Below, piece after piece: positions 24,364-31,351 of a stretch of DNA of 40,099 nt. The stretch is from Ruminococcus sp. UBA7013 (lineage in GTDB: Bacteria; Bacillota; Clostridia; Oscillospirales; Ruminococcaceae): contig DJXD01000074.1 in NCBI GenBank assembly GCA_002449585.1, positions 1 to 40,099 of the forward strand. The letters run 5' to 3'. The notes beneath the pieces are model-generated. The model was not told where the DNA came from. It saw only the letters and a program-made list of their open reading frames with translations, and searched no databases. How positions within the stretch are numbered: the stretch's first letter is position 1; the number at the start of each line of letters is the position of its first letter. The position numbers were made by a program, and so were the translations under genes.

Positions 24364-24400
24364 GCCCGCCCATGCAGACGCACGGACGGGCTTATTATAT
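24364..24400. terminator. Terminator between convergent glf and hsp20
   Basis: GCCCG...CGGGC stem with inner TGC/GCA pairing and two mismatches (24364-24391), then TTATTATATT. It lies 11 nt from the glf stop and likely serves glf, possibly also hsp20. Confidence 0.7.
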
Positions 24401-24416
24401 TGGAGATGGTGAAAGA

Positions 24417-24833
24417 TTAGTCATCAATGCTGATCAGTTTCTTTGTAGGGTTGGCAGGTTCTTTTTTAGGGATATCCAGTTTCAGAACGCCATCTGTGAA
24501 TTTTGCCTTGATGTCGGTCTCTGTGATATCTTTGCCAATATAGAAGCTTCTGGAATACGTGCCGCTGAAACGTTCACGGCGGATATATTTGCCATTTTCA
24601 TCCTGCTCGTCATTGTTGCGCTGCGTAGATGCTGTAATAGTCAGCTGGCCATCATGCAATTCCGCCTGCACATCTTCCTTCTTGACACCAGGCAGATCAA
24701 TCAGCAGAGTAAAACCGGTTTCTGTTTCCTTGACATCTGTTTTCATGGGCGGCATCGGCGGACGGTGCATATCAAACGGATGATCGAAAAATTCATCAAA
24801 ACCATTTCTTCCAAAAATTTCAGGTACAAACAT
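24417..24833 (-). CDS. Small heat-shock protein, Hsp20/alpha-crystallin family
   Basis: A 138-residue cytosolic chaperone that holds unfolding proteins without ATP. The N-terminal ~35 residues are Phe/Pro/Met-rich (FDEFFDHPFDMHRPPMPPM); the alpha-crystallin domain spans ~38-130 with the signatures LIDLPGVKKEDVQAEL and, near the end, FTDGVLKLDIPKK (G-V-L motif); the C-terminus has a short tail. AAGGAG precedes the ATG at a good distance. The promoter overlaps a CIRCE element, so HrcA repression and heat induction are expected. Confidence 0.96.
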   Translation of the reverse strand: MFVPEIFGRNGFDEFFDHPFDMHRPPMPPMKTDVKETETGFTLLIDLPGVKKEDVQAELHDGQLTITASTQRNNDEQDENGKYIRRERFSGTYSRSFYIGKDITETDIKAKFTDGVLKLDIPKKEPANPTKKLISIDD

Positions 24834-24939
24834 AGGTCAAAACTCCTTCCGAAAAATTAAGATCATTTTCTGAACCGGGATTTCATGAGCTTCTGGAGGT
24901 TTCTGCTCCGCTCTGGTATTCTTCCCTTGTTCTGATTTT

Positions 24940-24968
24940 ATTATACAACAAAAAATTAGCACTGTCAA
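24940..24968 (-). promoter_or_regulatory. hsp20 promoter
   Basis: Minus strand TTGACA (24968-24963), 17 bp, TATAAT (24945-24940): perfect consensus, with the -35 box inside the CIRCE element. Confidence 0.92.
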
Positions 24969-24982
24969 GAGGAGAGTGCTAA
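24956..24982. promoter_or_regulatory. CIRCE element (HrcA operator)
   Basis: TTAGCACTG-N9-GAGTGCTAA matches the CIRCE consensus TTAGCACTC-N9-GAGTGCTAA at all but one position. It covers the -35 box of the hsp20 promoter, so HrcA binding would block the polymerase. Confidence 0.95.
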
Positions 24983-25025
24983 TTTTTATTTGTTTTTCAC
25001 AATTTTCATGAAATCATCACAAATT

Positions 25026-25526
25026 TCACAGCTTTTTAATATTTTTCATGCGTTTTAATAATACCTGGGCACAAAGTCCGGTGAATAATCCGGCAATTGC
25101 ACCGAATAGAATCAGCGGCGGCAGATTCCAGATCACGGCAGTGCTTCTCATCATCAGCATAGCGGCACAGATCTGGCCAATATTATGGAAAATCGCTCCG
25201 ATCACACTGCAAAGCCAGATATAATCCAGTGACAAAAATTTTTTTAAAATCAGCATACCAAGCAGACACATCACTGCACCGGATGCACTGTAAAACAGGC
25301 TGATCATAGTACCGCTGAACATCGCTCCCAGAAGAACACGACATGCTACAATCATAGCCGTTTCTGATGGCTGATAGACAAATACAGCATAGACAGTAAT
25401 AATATTCGCAAGGCCGAGCTTCATCCCCTGAATAGGAAGAATATCAGGAAAACGAAGTTCTACGACAAAAATAATCAATGCGACGGCAGTTAAGAGGGAT
25501 AATTCTGTCAAGCGTTTCAGCTTCAA
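25026..25526 (-). CDS. Gx transporter-family membrane protein (heptaprenyl diphosphate synthase component I-like)
   Basis: A 166-residue protein with five to six hydrophobic segments. The N-terminal part reads LSLLTAVALIIFVVELRFPD, followed by IQGMKLGLANIITVYAV, which is the signature of the Gx-transporter family (PF07456, historically labelled heptaprenyl diphosphate synthase component I). Members occur beside NusG-domain-II proteins and ApbE in Rnf-type and extracellular electron-transfer loci of Firmicutes and are thought to be small-molecule (perhaps quinone or flavin-related) membrane carriers; the true substrate is not known. Its start overlaps the NusG-II gene by 4 nt. The downstream CIRCE/hsp20 region lies on the same strand and no clear terminator separates them. 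Confidence 0.85.
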   Translation of the reverse strand: MKLKRLTELSLLTAVALIIFVVELRFPDILPIQGMKLGLANIITVYAVFVYQPSETAMIVACRVLLGAMFSGTMISLFYSASGAVMCLLGMLILKKFLSLDYIWLCSVIGAIFHNIGQICAAMLMMRSTAVIWNLPPLILFGAIAGLFTGLCAQVLLKRMKNIKKL

Positions 25527-25891
25527 AATTTTTCACCTTCTTCTGCAAAACGAATGATCAATTTATGTGGCAGGCAAACAATAGGAATATTTTCAGATTT
25601 TAAGATACCCGTTTTCATGCAGGTATGATCTGGACAATCTGCCTCTGCAATGCTAATTTCATGATTCTGAATTTTGATCAGATTATAACCACCGCCAGGG
25701 GCATCAATCCGGATTTCCTGATCTTTGGCCGATGCAAGATAGATTTCATGAATGATCTGATTATTCTGAATAATCAATACTCGCTGACCAGAGGGCTTGC
25801 GATAAATCCATATTGTCAGGACAGCACAGAGCAAGAGAAGAATTCCGGTTATGATCAAAATAATTTTTGTATTTTTATCAGGTTTCGTCAC
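25523..25891 (-). CDS. NusG domain II-containing membrane-anchored protein
   Basis: A 122-residue protein with one N-terminal membrane segment (residues ~10-28) and an extracytoplasmic beta-domain: RVLIIQNNQIIHEIYLAS, then GGGYNLIKIQNHEISIAEAD and CPDHTCMKTGIL, ending in ENIPIVCLPHKLIIRF. This is the NusG_II (DUF-type) fold, with the conserved C-PDHxC and CLPHKL motifs; the Cys residues (three in the exterior domain) may bind a metal or form a disulfide. Such proteins accompany Gx transporters and ApbE in redox loci; in the Listeria flavin-based electron-transfer locus a protein of this kind is present, as I recall it. It overlaps apbE by 14 nt and the Gx gene by 4 nt. Confidence 0.85.
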   Translation of the reverse strand: MTKPDKNTKIILIITGILLLLCAVLTIWIYRKPSGQRVLIIQNNQIIHEIYLASAKDQEIRIDAPGGGYNLIKIQNHEISIAEADCPDHTCMKTGILKSENIPIVCLPHKLIIRFAEEGEKF

Positions 25892-26972
25892 GGGAGATCA
25901 CCTCAACAGGAAATGCACTGATATTTTTAAAACTATCTGCAATGGTTTCAGAAATCAAAATTTTTCCGTCATCCGTGACAAGAATCATGTCAAAATCCTG
26001 AGAATGTTTCCAATGTGCAACAGCCTTTTCCGTTCCTTCTACAAATAATGCTGTTGATAATGCATCACAAAGCAGTCCGCTTTCTCCGATGATGGTGACA
26101 GAAACAAGACCATTATCCGCCGGATACCCATCCGCCGGGTCAATAATATGCCAGTAATTCCGGCCATTTTCTGTGAAATAGCGTTCATAATTGCCTGATG
26201 TGATAACGGCTTTGTTTTCAATCTGGAGAATACAAAGATTATCAGAAGGCGAAAATGGATTTATAACAGCAACTGTCCACAGACTGCCGTCAGGTTTCCG
26301 GCCTAATGTCTGCACATTTCCCCCAAGATTGACAATTGCTGATTGTGCCCCATAATCCTGAAATAATTTCATTAGTCGATCACTGGTATAGCCTTTTGCC
26401 AGTGAACCAAAATCTAGCTGATAATTTTCCGGCAGAGTGACAGAATTTCCCTCCAGCTGAATTTGCTGATAATCTACACAAGAAAGCAGAGAATTTAATT
26501 TTTCATCATCTGGAATTTGATATTCCTGTGTTGTGAATCCCCATTCTTTCAATACTGGATAAATTGTAATATCCAACGCTCCGCCGCTTTCTTCTCCAAT
26601 TCTGACAGCTGTCCGGAGCAATTCTGCCGTGGTATCACTGATCTGCACCGGCATACCGCCGGAAGCATTGATATGACTGGCATCGCTTTCCGGATTGGTG
26701 ACAGATAATGTATTTTCCAGCTGTGTGATCAAAGAAACGCCTTCTTGTATGGCAGAAGGATCACACCAAGCTTTGAGATTCATATAAGTATCCATTGCAA
26801 ACAGATCTGTTACAGCAGGCTCATCCGGAATAGAATTTTCCGGTTCTTGTGTATCAGATATGACAGCTGTTATATCCTGTTCGGTTTCTTTGATTTGTGA
26901 GGAAGTCTGCGAAGTGCATCCAGTGAGCAGAAGGCATAGAAGCAAGACACAGATCTGTCTGAATTTTTTCAA
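25878..26972 (-). CDS. apbE: FAD:protein FMN transferase, lipoprotein ApbE
   Basis: A 364-residue lipoprotein (lipobox LLTGC, Cys19) that covalently attaches FMN from FAD to Ser/Thr in a target motif outside the membrane. Visible family motifs: FAMDTYMNLKAW, SGGALDITIYPVLKEWGF, DFGSLAKGYTSD at ~187-197, NLGGNVQTLG, and SGNYERYFTENGRNYWHIIDP followed by DALSTALFVEG (Asp303, Mg site). The TTG at 26972 is chosen as start because AGGAG lies 8 nt upstream; the ATG codons at 27002 and 26990 lie upstream of that site and one overlaps the terminator. Its likely substrate is the adjacent two-repeat protein with DAVSSATT motifs. No promoter is visible between terminator and start, so it probably depends on read-through. 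Confidence 0.93.
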   Translation of the reverse strand: MKKFRQICVLLLCLLLTGCTSQTSSQIKETEQDITAVISDTQEPENSIPDEPAVTDLFAMDTYMNLKAWCDPSAIQEGVSLITQLENTLSVTNPESDASHINASGGMPVQISDTTAELLRTAVRIGEESGGALDITIYPVLKEWGFTTQEYQIPDDEKLNSLLSCVDYQQIQLEGNSVTLPENYQLDFGSLAKGYTSDRLMKLFQDYGAQSAIVNLGGNVQTLGRKPDGSLWTVAVINPFSPSDNLCILQIENKAVITSGNYERYFTENGRNYWHIIDPADGYPADNGLVSVTIIGESGLLCDALSTALFVEGTEKAVAHWKHSQDFDMILVTDDGKILISETIADSFKNISAFPVEVISRDET

Positions 26973-26997
26973 AAAATCAACTCCTAACATGTGAATG

Positions 26998-27036
26998 ATC
27001 AAAAAAAGTTCAGCATGCTGACTGAACTTTTTTGAT
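26998..27036 (-). terminator. Terminator between the Tp47-like gene and apbE
   Basis: ATCAAAAAA-GTTCAG pairs with CTGAAC-TTTTTTGAT around an 8-nt loop; a T-run follows on the minus strand. It lies only 26 nt before the apbE start, so it should reduce, not start, apbE expression. Confidence 0.85.
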
Positions 27037-27062
27037 TTGCTATGATTTTGTCATGATACATG

Positions 27063-27093
27063 ATCACCCTGACTGATGACAGTACAGGGTGAT
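27063..27093 (-). promoter_or_regulatory. Second stem-loop after the Tp47-like gene
   Basis: ATCACCCTG pairs with CAGGGTGAT around a 13-nt loop. It has no T-run and may protect the 3' end of the upstream mRNA. Confidence 0.5.
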
Positions 27094-27120
27094 ATAGTAT
27101 GTTCTGGTGAATCACCGGAA

Positions 27121-29922
27121 TTATTTTTTCTTTTTCTTAGTGAAGAATGCAATCAGTCCTGCGCCGGAAAGTGCAGCCAGAATGCCAGCAGCAGCATTGC
27201 TTTCACCTGTTTTCGGACTGGGATCTTCTACAGTGGGATTATTAGGATCAACCGGTTTATTATAAGGATCTTGTGGAGTCACAACATTGTTATTTTTGCC
27301 GGGGTTCACTACCTGAGGACTATCGACCTGATAGGGTGTTCCTTCTGTTGTTGTGCTGAGTGTCACCTGTAAGATCTTATCATAGCCATCAGCGATGAAT
27401 CTCATCTTATAATTGCCAGAGCCATCAAAAATATTCTTGCCAGCAGCTGTAACAGCATCAAAATCGATCACACCATCATCGCCAACAATCTTGACTGGTG
27501 TCTTACCGTTTGCATCGGTTGCGTTATAAGTTACATCATTTACCCGAACAGAGGTCAGATTTCTGATGAAATTATCAAATTCTTCCTGCGTGAAACCTTC
27601 TGCCGGAACAAGGCTGCCGCTTTCAAGATCATAAGTAGCTGGAATATCAGAAGTGCTCAATGTAAATTCATCCTTGAGGGTTGCATACTTGCCATTTCCA
27701 TCCGTTGCGGTCAGTGTATAAGTACCAGGAAGAACATCCGTATAAGTAACGAATTCATCCAGTGTAAATTTATCATTGAGACCTTCTGTATCAAATCTAT
27801 CAGTGATAGTATACTGAATATCATAATCTGCTGGGAATCCTTCATGTACCCAGTTAACAGAACCTGAACCAGAAGCACCATCATCTACAGAAAACTCATG
27901 TTCGAATTTGATCGGTACATAGAGATCTGTTTCTACTGTCAGATAGCCATCTTTTGTGATATACTGAATGCTTGTGATCGTAGAGCCGGGGATCTGATCA
28001 TAATTTTCTACATCCAGCTCATTTCCATTTTCCTCTGTCTTTGTGAGGCCAACAGACCAAGCCAATTCACCATTTTTCCAGATATTCTGCTCATGGCGAA
28101 GAGCAAAATTGCCATTTGTTGTATTAAGTACAACACCATAAACAGGAACATCAATCACAAAAGTATCCAGATTGATCTGATAATCACCATAATCAGATTC
28201 TGTGCTTAAATAAGCATTACTTTCCAGGGGATCAAGTGTTTCTGCTACGACACCGGAGAATTCAACAGAGCCATCTTCTGTGATGGTTACTTTCTTATAT
28301 GCGGCAGGCACTTCACTCAGGGGCTTAAAATTATAATTATCTGTTGTCAGTGCATCCAGTTCAGCCTGTGTGATACCGACAGGATAAACAACGCCTAAAA
28401 TAGTACCTGTACCATCATCATTTGCTTGATTATAAGTACCTTCGAACAGGTCACCTCTTGTATTCTTTGCCCATTTCACAGTTGTAGCAGAAGAAACGGC
28501 ATCGATCTCATAGAAATTATCCGGGATTTCATATCTATAAAATTCCACGTAAGGAATTTCCATTGTTCCATAAATCAGTTCTTCATCATCCGGAATTTCG
28601 GCAGGTTCGCCGATAGTAATAACCAGAGCTGTTTCATAGCCAATGGCTTCCACTTTGATGGCATAATTTCCGCTTCCATCAAAGACATTTTCATTTTTAG
28701 ACTTAGCATTGAAATCAATTACACCATCTGCGCCAACAATCTTGACAGCACCTTTTCCGGTAGCAGAATAAGCCTTGCCGTTGACAGTTACTTTGGAAAT
28801 ATTCTTGATGAAATTAGCAGCATCTGGATCTGTGAAATCAGGAGCAGTGATGATTTTATTCTTTTCTTCATTTGCAGTAACAGGAAGCGCAGAAGTGCTA
28901 AGAATAAAGCTTGTGGAAACATCAGCATATTTCTGATTATTATCACTTGCTGTCAGTGTATAAGAACCCGGCAGAGCATCTTTATAGCTAACCAGACCTG
29001 TTTTTTCATCTACAGCGAAATTATCAGCAATTGCATAATCAGCAGCATAATCATCCGGGAAATTATTTTTTGTCCAGTTGACAACGCCTGTTCCCTTCAC
29101 CGCTTTTCCGAATCTGCCATTTTCCACACTGAGAGAGCCCTCAAACTTGATGGGAACATAAATATCTGTTGCCGTTGTATAATAGCCATCTTTGCCAATA
29201 TATACAATTTCTGTGATAGTCTGACCCATCAGGGAAACATAATTTTCATACTCCAGTGCATTGCCATGAGGTTCTTCTTTTGTGATACCAGAAGACCACG
29301 CCAACTGGCCTTTTTTATAAATATTCTGCTCATGGCGGAGCACATAGCTGTCACCTTCCTGTGTTTTCAGGATTGCGCCATAAACCGCCCCAAGACCTTC
29401 CGGCAGAGAACTGGGAGTCAGTACATAATCTCCCCAGACAGCACTTGTATTTAATGCAACAGAAGTATCAAAAGTTTCCTGATTCGCATCCTGAATAGCA
29501 GAAAATTCTGCTGTTCCATCCGTAACCGTAACAATCTTATATGCTTCAGGAGTATCTTCTACAGGTGTAAAATTATGTTTGTCTGTCAGTGCATCCAGAT
29601 CGGCCTGTTTGATTGCAACAGGATACGTCACGCCCAGGATAGAACCAGAACCATCTGCATTTGCTTCACTATGATAAGTGCCTTCAAATGTTTCACCTGC
29701 GCCATTTTGTGCCCATTTGCTTGTTGTAGCCGAAGAAACCGCATCCAGTTCAAATGCGTTAGAACTATCAGCAAATTCAGCTTTATAAAATTCCGCATAG
29801 GGAATATCCATTGTGCCATAAACATAATCCGTCATATCTTCAGCAAAAGCGGCAAAAGGTACAGCACTCGAAGCGCATACCAGGCAGGCCGTCAGGCTTG
29901 CAATCATTTGGAATTTTTTCAT
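27121..29922 (-). CDS. Large surface protein with two Tp47-like repeats, each carrying a DAVSSATT motif; putative flavin carrier
   Basis: A 933-residue exported protein: signal peptide to ~residue 28, two repeats of ~415 residues beginning YGTMDIPYAEFY (35) and YGTMEIPYVEFY (451), and a C-terminal anchor SPKTGE (~902-907), hydrophobic stretch and five Lys. Each repeat contains LDAVSSATTSKWA (Asp60-Thr67) or IDAVSSATTVKWA (Asp474-Thr481), followed by an ILGV(T/V)YPV strand, an RHEQNI(Y/W)K segment and a bacterial-Ig-like sub-domain. YGTM/ILGV is the pattern of proteins related to Treponema Tp47 (PBP-Tp47 domains). D-A-V-S-S-A-T resembles the ApbE flavinylation motif D-x-x-(S/T)-G-A-(S/T) except Ser for Gly. 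With apbE next door I infer covalent FMN on both repeats; the sequence does not prove it. Strong promoter, AAGGAG start. Confidence 0.82.
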   Translation of the reverse strand: MKKFQMIASLTACLVCASSAVPFAAFAEDMTDYVYGTMDIPYAEFYKAEFADSSNAFELDAVSSATTSKWAQNGAGETFEGTYHSEANADGSGSILGVTYPVAIKQADLDALTDKHNFTPVEDTPEAYKIVTVTDGTAEFSAIQDANQETFDTSVALNTSAVWGDYVLTPSSLPEGLGAVYGAILKTQEGDSYVLRHEQNIYKKGQLAWSSGITKEEPHGNALEYENYVSLMGQTITEIVYIGKDGYYTTATDIYVPIKFEGSLSVENGRFGKAVKGTGVVNWTKNNFPDDYAADYAIADNFAVDEKTGLVSYKDALPGSYTLTASDNNQKYADVSTSFILSTSALPVTANEEKNKIITAPDFTDPDAANFIKNISKVTVNGKAYSATGKGAVKIVGADGVIDFNAKSKNENVFDGSGNYAIKVEAIGYETALVITIGEPAEIPDDEELIYGTMEIPYVEFYRYEIPDNFYEIDAVSSATTVKWAKNTRGDLFEGTYNQANDDGTGTILGVVYPVGITQAELDALTTDNYNFKPLSEVPAAYKKVTITEDGSVEFSGVVAETLDPLESNAYLSTESDYGDYQINLDTFVIDVPVYGVVLNTTNGNFALRHEQNIWKNGELAWSVGLTKTEENGNELDVENYDQIPGSTITSIQYITKDGYLTVETDLYVPIKFEHEFSVDDGASGSGSVNWVHEGFPADYDIQYTITDRFDTEGLNDKFTLDEFVTYTDVLPGTYTLTATDGNGKYATLKDEFTLSTSDIPATYDLESGSLVPAEGFTQEEFDNFIRNLTSVRVNDVTYNATDANGKTPVKIVGDDGVIDFDAVTAAGKNIFDGSGNYKMRFIADGYDKILQVTLSTTTEGTPYQVDSPQVVNPGKNNNVVTPQDPYNKPVDPNNPTVEDPSPKTGESNAAAGILAALSGAGLIAFFTKKKKK

Positions 29923-29949
29923 GATCTTTTTCTCCTTACAGTCTTATTT

Positions 29950-29968
29950 TCAGCCAGACTTGCTGACT
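29950..29968 (-). promoter_or_regulatory. AGTCAGC dyad at the start of the Tp47-like transcript
   Basis: On the minus strand AGTCAGCA begins at 29968, about where transcription should start, followed by GGCTGA. The same AGTCAGCA occurs at the equivalent point of the divergent flavodoxin transcript. Confidence 0.4.
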
Positions 29969-29976
29969 ATGATTAG

Positions 29977-30005
29977 ATTATAGCACAAAATTTGATATTT
30001 GTCAA
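29977..30005 (-). promoter_or_regulatory. Strong promoter of the Tp47-like gene
   Basis: Minus strand TTGACA (30005-30000), 17 bp, TATAAT (29982-29977) with extended TGTGC: consensus at both hexamers. Confidence 0.92.
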
Positions 30006-30146
30006 TGGATTTTTATAGAATACGGCATAAAATATTTTTTATGATTTCAAGCGAATTTGTATTATTTTGCTGATTTTCTGTGTGAAATCCAGCATTTTTG
30101 CATTTTCAAAAATGTCCAAACGGATTGTTTTTACATCTTTTCGGAG

Positions 30147-30203
30147 TAGATAAAATAGCAAACATCAGTTATAATAAATAACAGAAGTCAGCAATGGCTG
30201 ACT
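30147..30203 (+). promoter_or_regulatory. Flavodoxin promoter with dyad at +5
   Basis: TAGATA (30147, 4 of 6 to consensus), 17 bp, TATAAT (30170). The dyad AGTCAGC-AATG-GCTGACT (30186-30203) lies just after the expected start. The weak -35 suggests an activator or repression at the dyad. The remaining A+T-rich part of this 323-bp gap shows nothing else recognisable. Confidence 0.55.
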
Positions 30204-30209
30204 GATAAT

Positions 30210-30225
30210 ATTTGAAATTTCAAAT
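30210..30225. promoter_or_regulatory. Perfect 16-bp palindrome in the flavodoxin leader
   Basis: ATTTGAAATTTCAAAT is its own reverse complement and ends 3 nt before the ribosome site; a leader hairpin or operator. Confidence 0.45.
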
Positions 30226-30245
30226 CAGAAAGGAACGATATTGCA

Positions 30246-30656
30246 ATGAGTAAAGTAGCAGTAGTTTACTGGTCACAGACCGGCAACACCGAAGCAATGG
30301 CACAGGCTGTTGCAAATGCCGCAGGCGCAACACTTCTGACCGCCGCTGATTTCTCTGCTGATGCTGTCGCAGAATATGATGCAATCGCTTTCGGCTGTCC
30401 GGCAATGGGCGCAGAAGTACTCGAAGAAGAAGAATTCCAGCCAATGTGGGACGCAGTCAAAGCTAATTTGAATGGAAAGAAGATTGCCTTGTTTGGCTCT
30501 TATGGATGGGGTGACGGCGAATGGATGCGCAATTGGGAAGAAGATGCCAAAGCATCCGGCGCAGTTCTGGCCGTTGAAAGCGTTATGGCCAATGAAACCC
30601 CCGATGATGATGCACTTGCCGCTTGCAAAGCACTCGGCGAGGCACTGGCACAGTAA
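30246..30656 (+). CDS. Flavodoxin
   Basis: A 136-residue cytosolic electron carrier binding FMN non-covalently. VVYWSQTGNTEAMA is the FMN phosphate loop (T-G-N-T-E), CPAMGAEVLEEEEF and GSYGWGDGEWMRNWEE are the two isoalloxazine loops with Tyr/Trp residues. It is of the short-chain type and is rich in Glu/Asp as expected. Flavodoxins replace ferredoxin when iron is low or carry electrons to specific enzymes. It is divergent from the putative flavoprotein gene and shares a promoter region with it; its leader has two dyads. A terminator follows. Codon use is that of a well-expressed gene (GGC, GCC). Confidence 0.95.
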   Translation: MSKVAVVYWSQTGNTEAMAQAVANAAGATLLTAADFSADAVAEYDAIAFGCPAMGAEVLEEEEFQPMWDAVKANLNGKKIALFGSYGWGDGEWMRNWEEDAKASGAVLAVESVMANETPDDDALAACKALGEALAQ

Positions 30657-30681
30657 TCACCTGAATTATTCTTCATACTTG

Positions 30682-30710
30682 CCCGGCCTGAAAAGGCCGG
30701 GTTTTGTTTT
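30682..30710 (+). terminator. Intrinsic terminator after the flavodoxin gene
   Basis: CCCGGCC pairs with GGCCGGG around TGAAAA, followed by TTTTGTTTTG. Confidence 0.88.
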
Positions 30711-30719
30711 GATAAATGC

Positions 30720-31133
30720 TTGACTTCCGGAAAAATCTGTGATAATGAAATCAGCGATCTGGATGCTGTGCATCTGTTCTCTGTACAGATCACGCCTGAA
30801 CAGGCTGAACAATGGCTGAATTTTGGAATAAATATTGATCATCCTGATTATGATGAAATCACGAAAGCATATATTCGTCTGAAATGTGCGCTTCGCTATT
30901 TCCGGCGGACTGATCCGGAATATTGCCTTGCATTGAGTAAAAAAATTCTTTCATCAGATCATGTCAGCGGATCATCTCTCACAGAATTGATCTATACTCT
31001 GCTTGTTGATTACAAAACCCCTGAAACCGAACAATTATTTTTAAATGCGATCGTTCAGGCAGATCTTCCCAATGCTGAAAAAAATAATTTGCTTTGGAAT
31101 ATTATTACATCCTATTGGGAAGATGTTTCCTGA
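30720..31133 (+). CDS. Hypothetical helical protein, 5' end uncertain
   Basis: The open frame begins at TTG 30720 right after the flavodoxin terminator, with no ribosome site; the TTG is part of TTGACT, which with TAATGA 17 bp on looks like a promoter, so the true start may be further in (for example GTG at 30768). The translation looks coding: an acidic helical protein of up to 137 residues with TPEQAEQWLNFGINIDHPDY, YIRLKCALRYFRRTDPEYCL and LFLNAIVQADLPNAEKNNLL, perhaps helical hairpin repeats. No known family is recognised. It could be the remnant of a longer gene truncated at its 5' end. A new promoter starts ~70 bp after its stop. Confidence 0.5.
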   Translation: MTSGKICDNEISDLDAVHLFSVQITPEQAEQWLNFGINIDHPDYDEITKAYIRLKCALRYFRRTDPEYCLALSKKILSSDHVSGSSLTELIYTLLVDYKTPETEQLFLNAIVQADLPNAEKNNLLWNIITSYWEDVS

Positions 31134-31203
31134 TTTCGTTAAAATGCACAAAAAAGAAAGCTTATTTTTTACGACTGTAGTCTATGAATTTTTAAAAAAT
31201 CTA

Positions 31204-31232
31204 TTGACTTTCTGTAAAATTTGTGATATAAT
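31204..31232 (+). promoter_or_regulatory. Promoter of the N-terminal-dockerin gene
   Basis: TTGACT (31204), 17 bp, TATAAT (31227) with extended TGTGA, giving a leader of about 110 nt. Confidence 0.85.
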
Positions 31233-31351
31233 TATGAACAAATCATGAAAGAAAAATATTCCTGTTCTCTGGCTCATGCTGGAGGACAAAATCTAAAACT
31301 AAAAAATGAACTTTGGTCATTTTTATATTATTTCAGAAAGGACTTGACAGT

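Noticed and set aside
28426..29454. 342-codon open frame on the plus strand
   Set aside because: It is fully antisense to the Tp47-like gene, Ile/Cys/Phe-rich without plausible domains, and lacks a ribosome site; a shadow frame.
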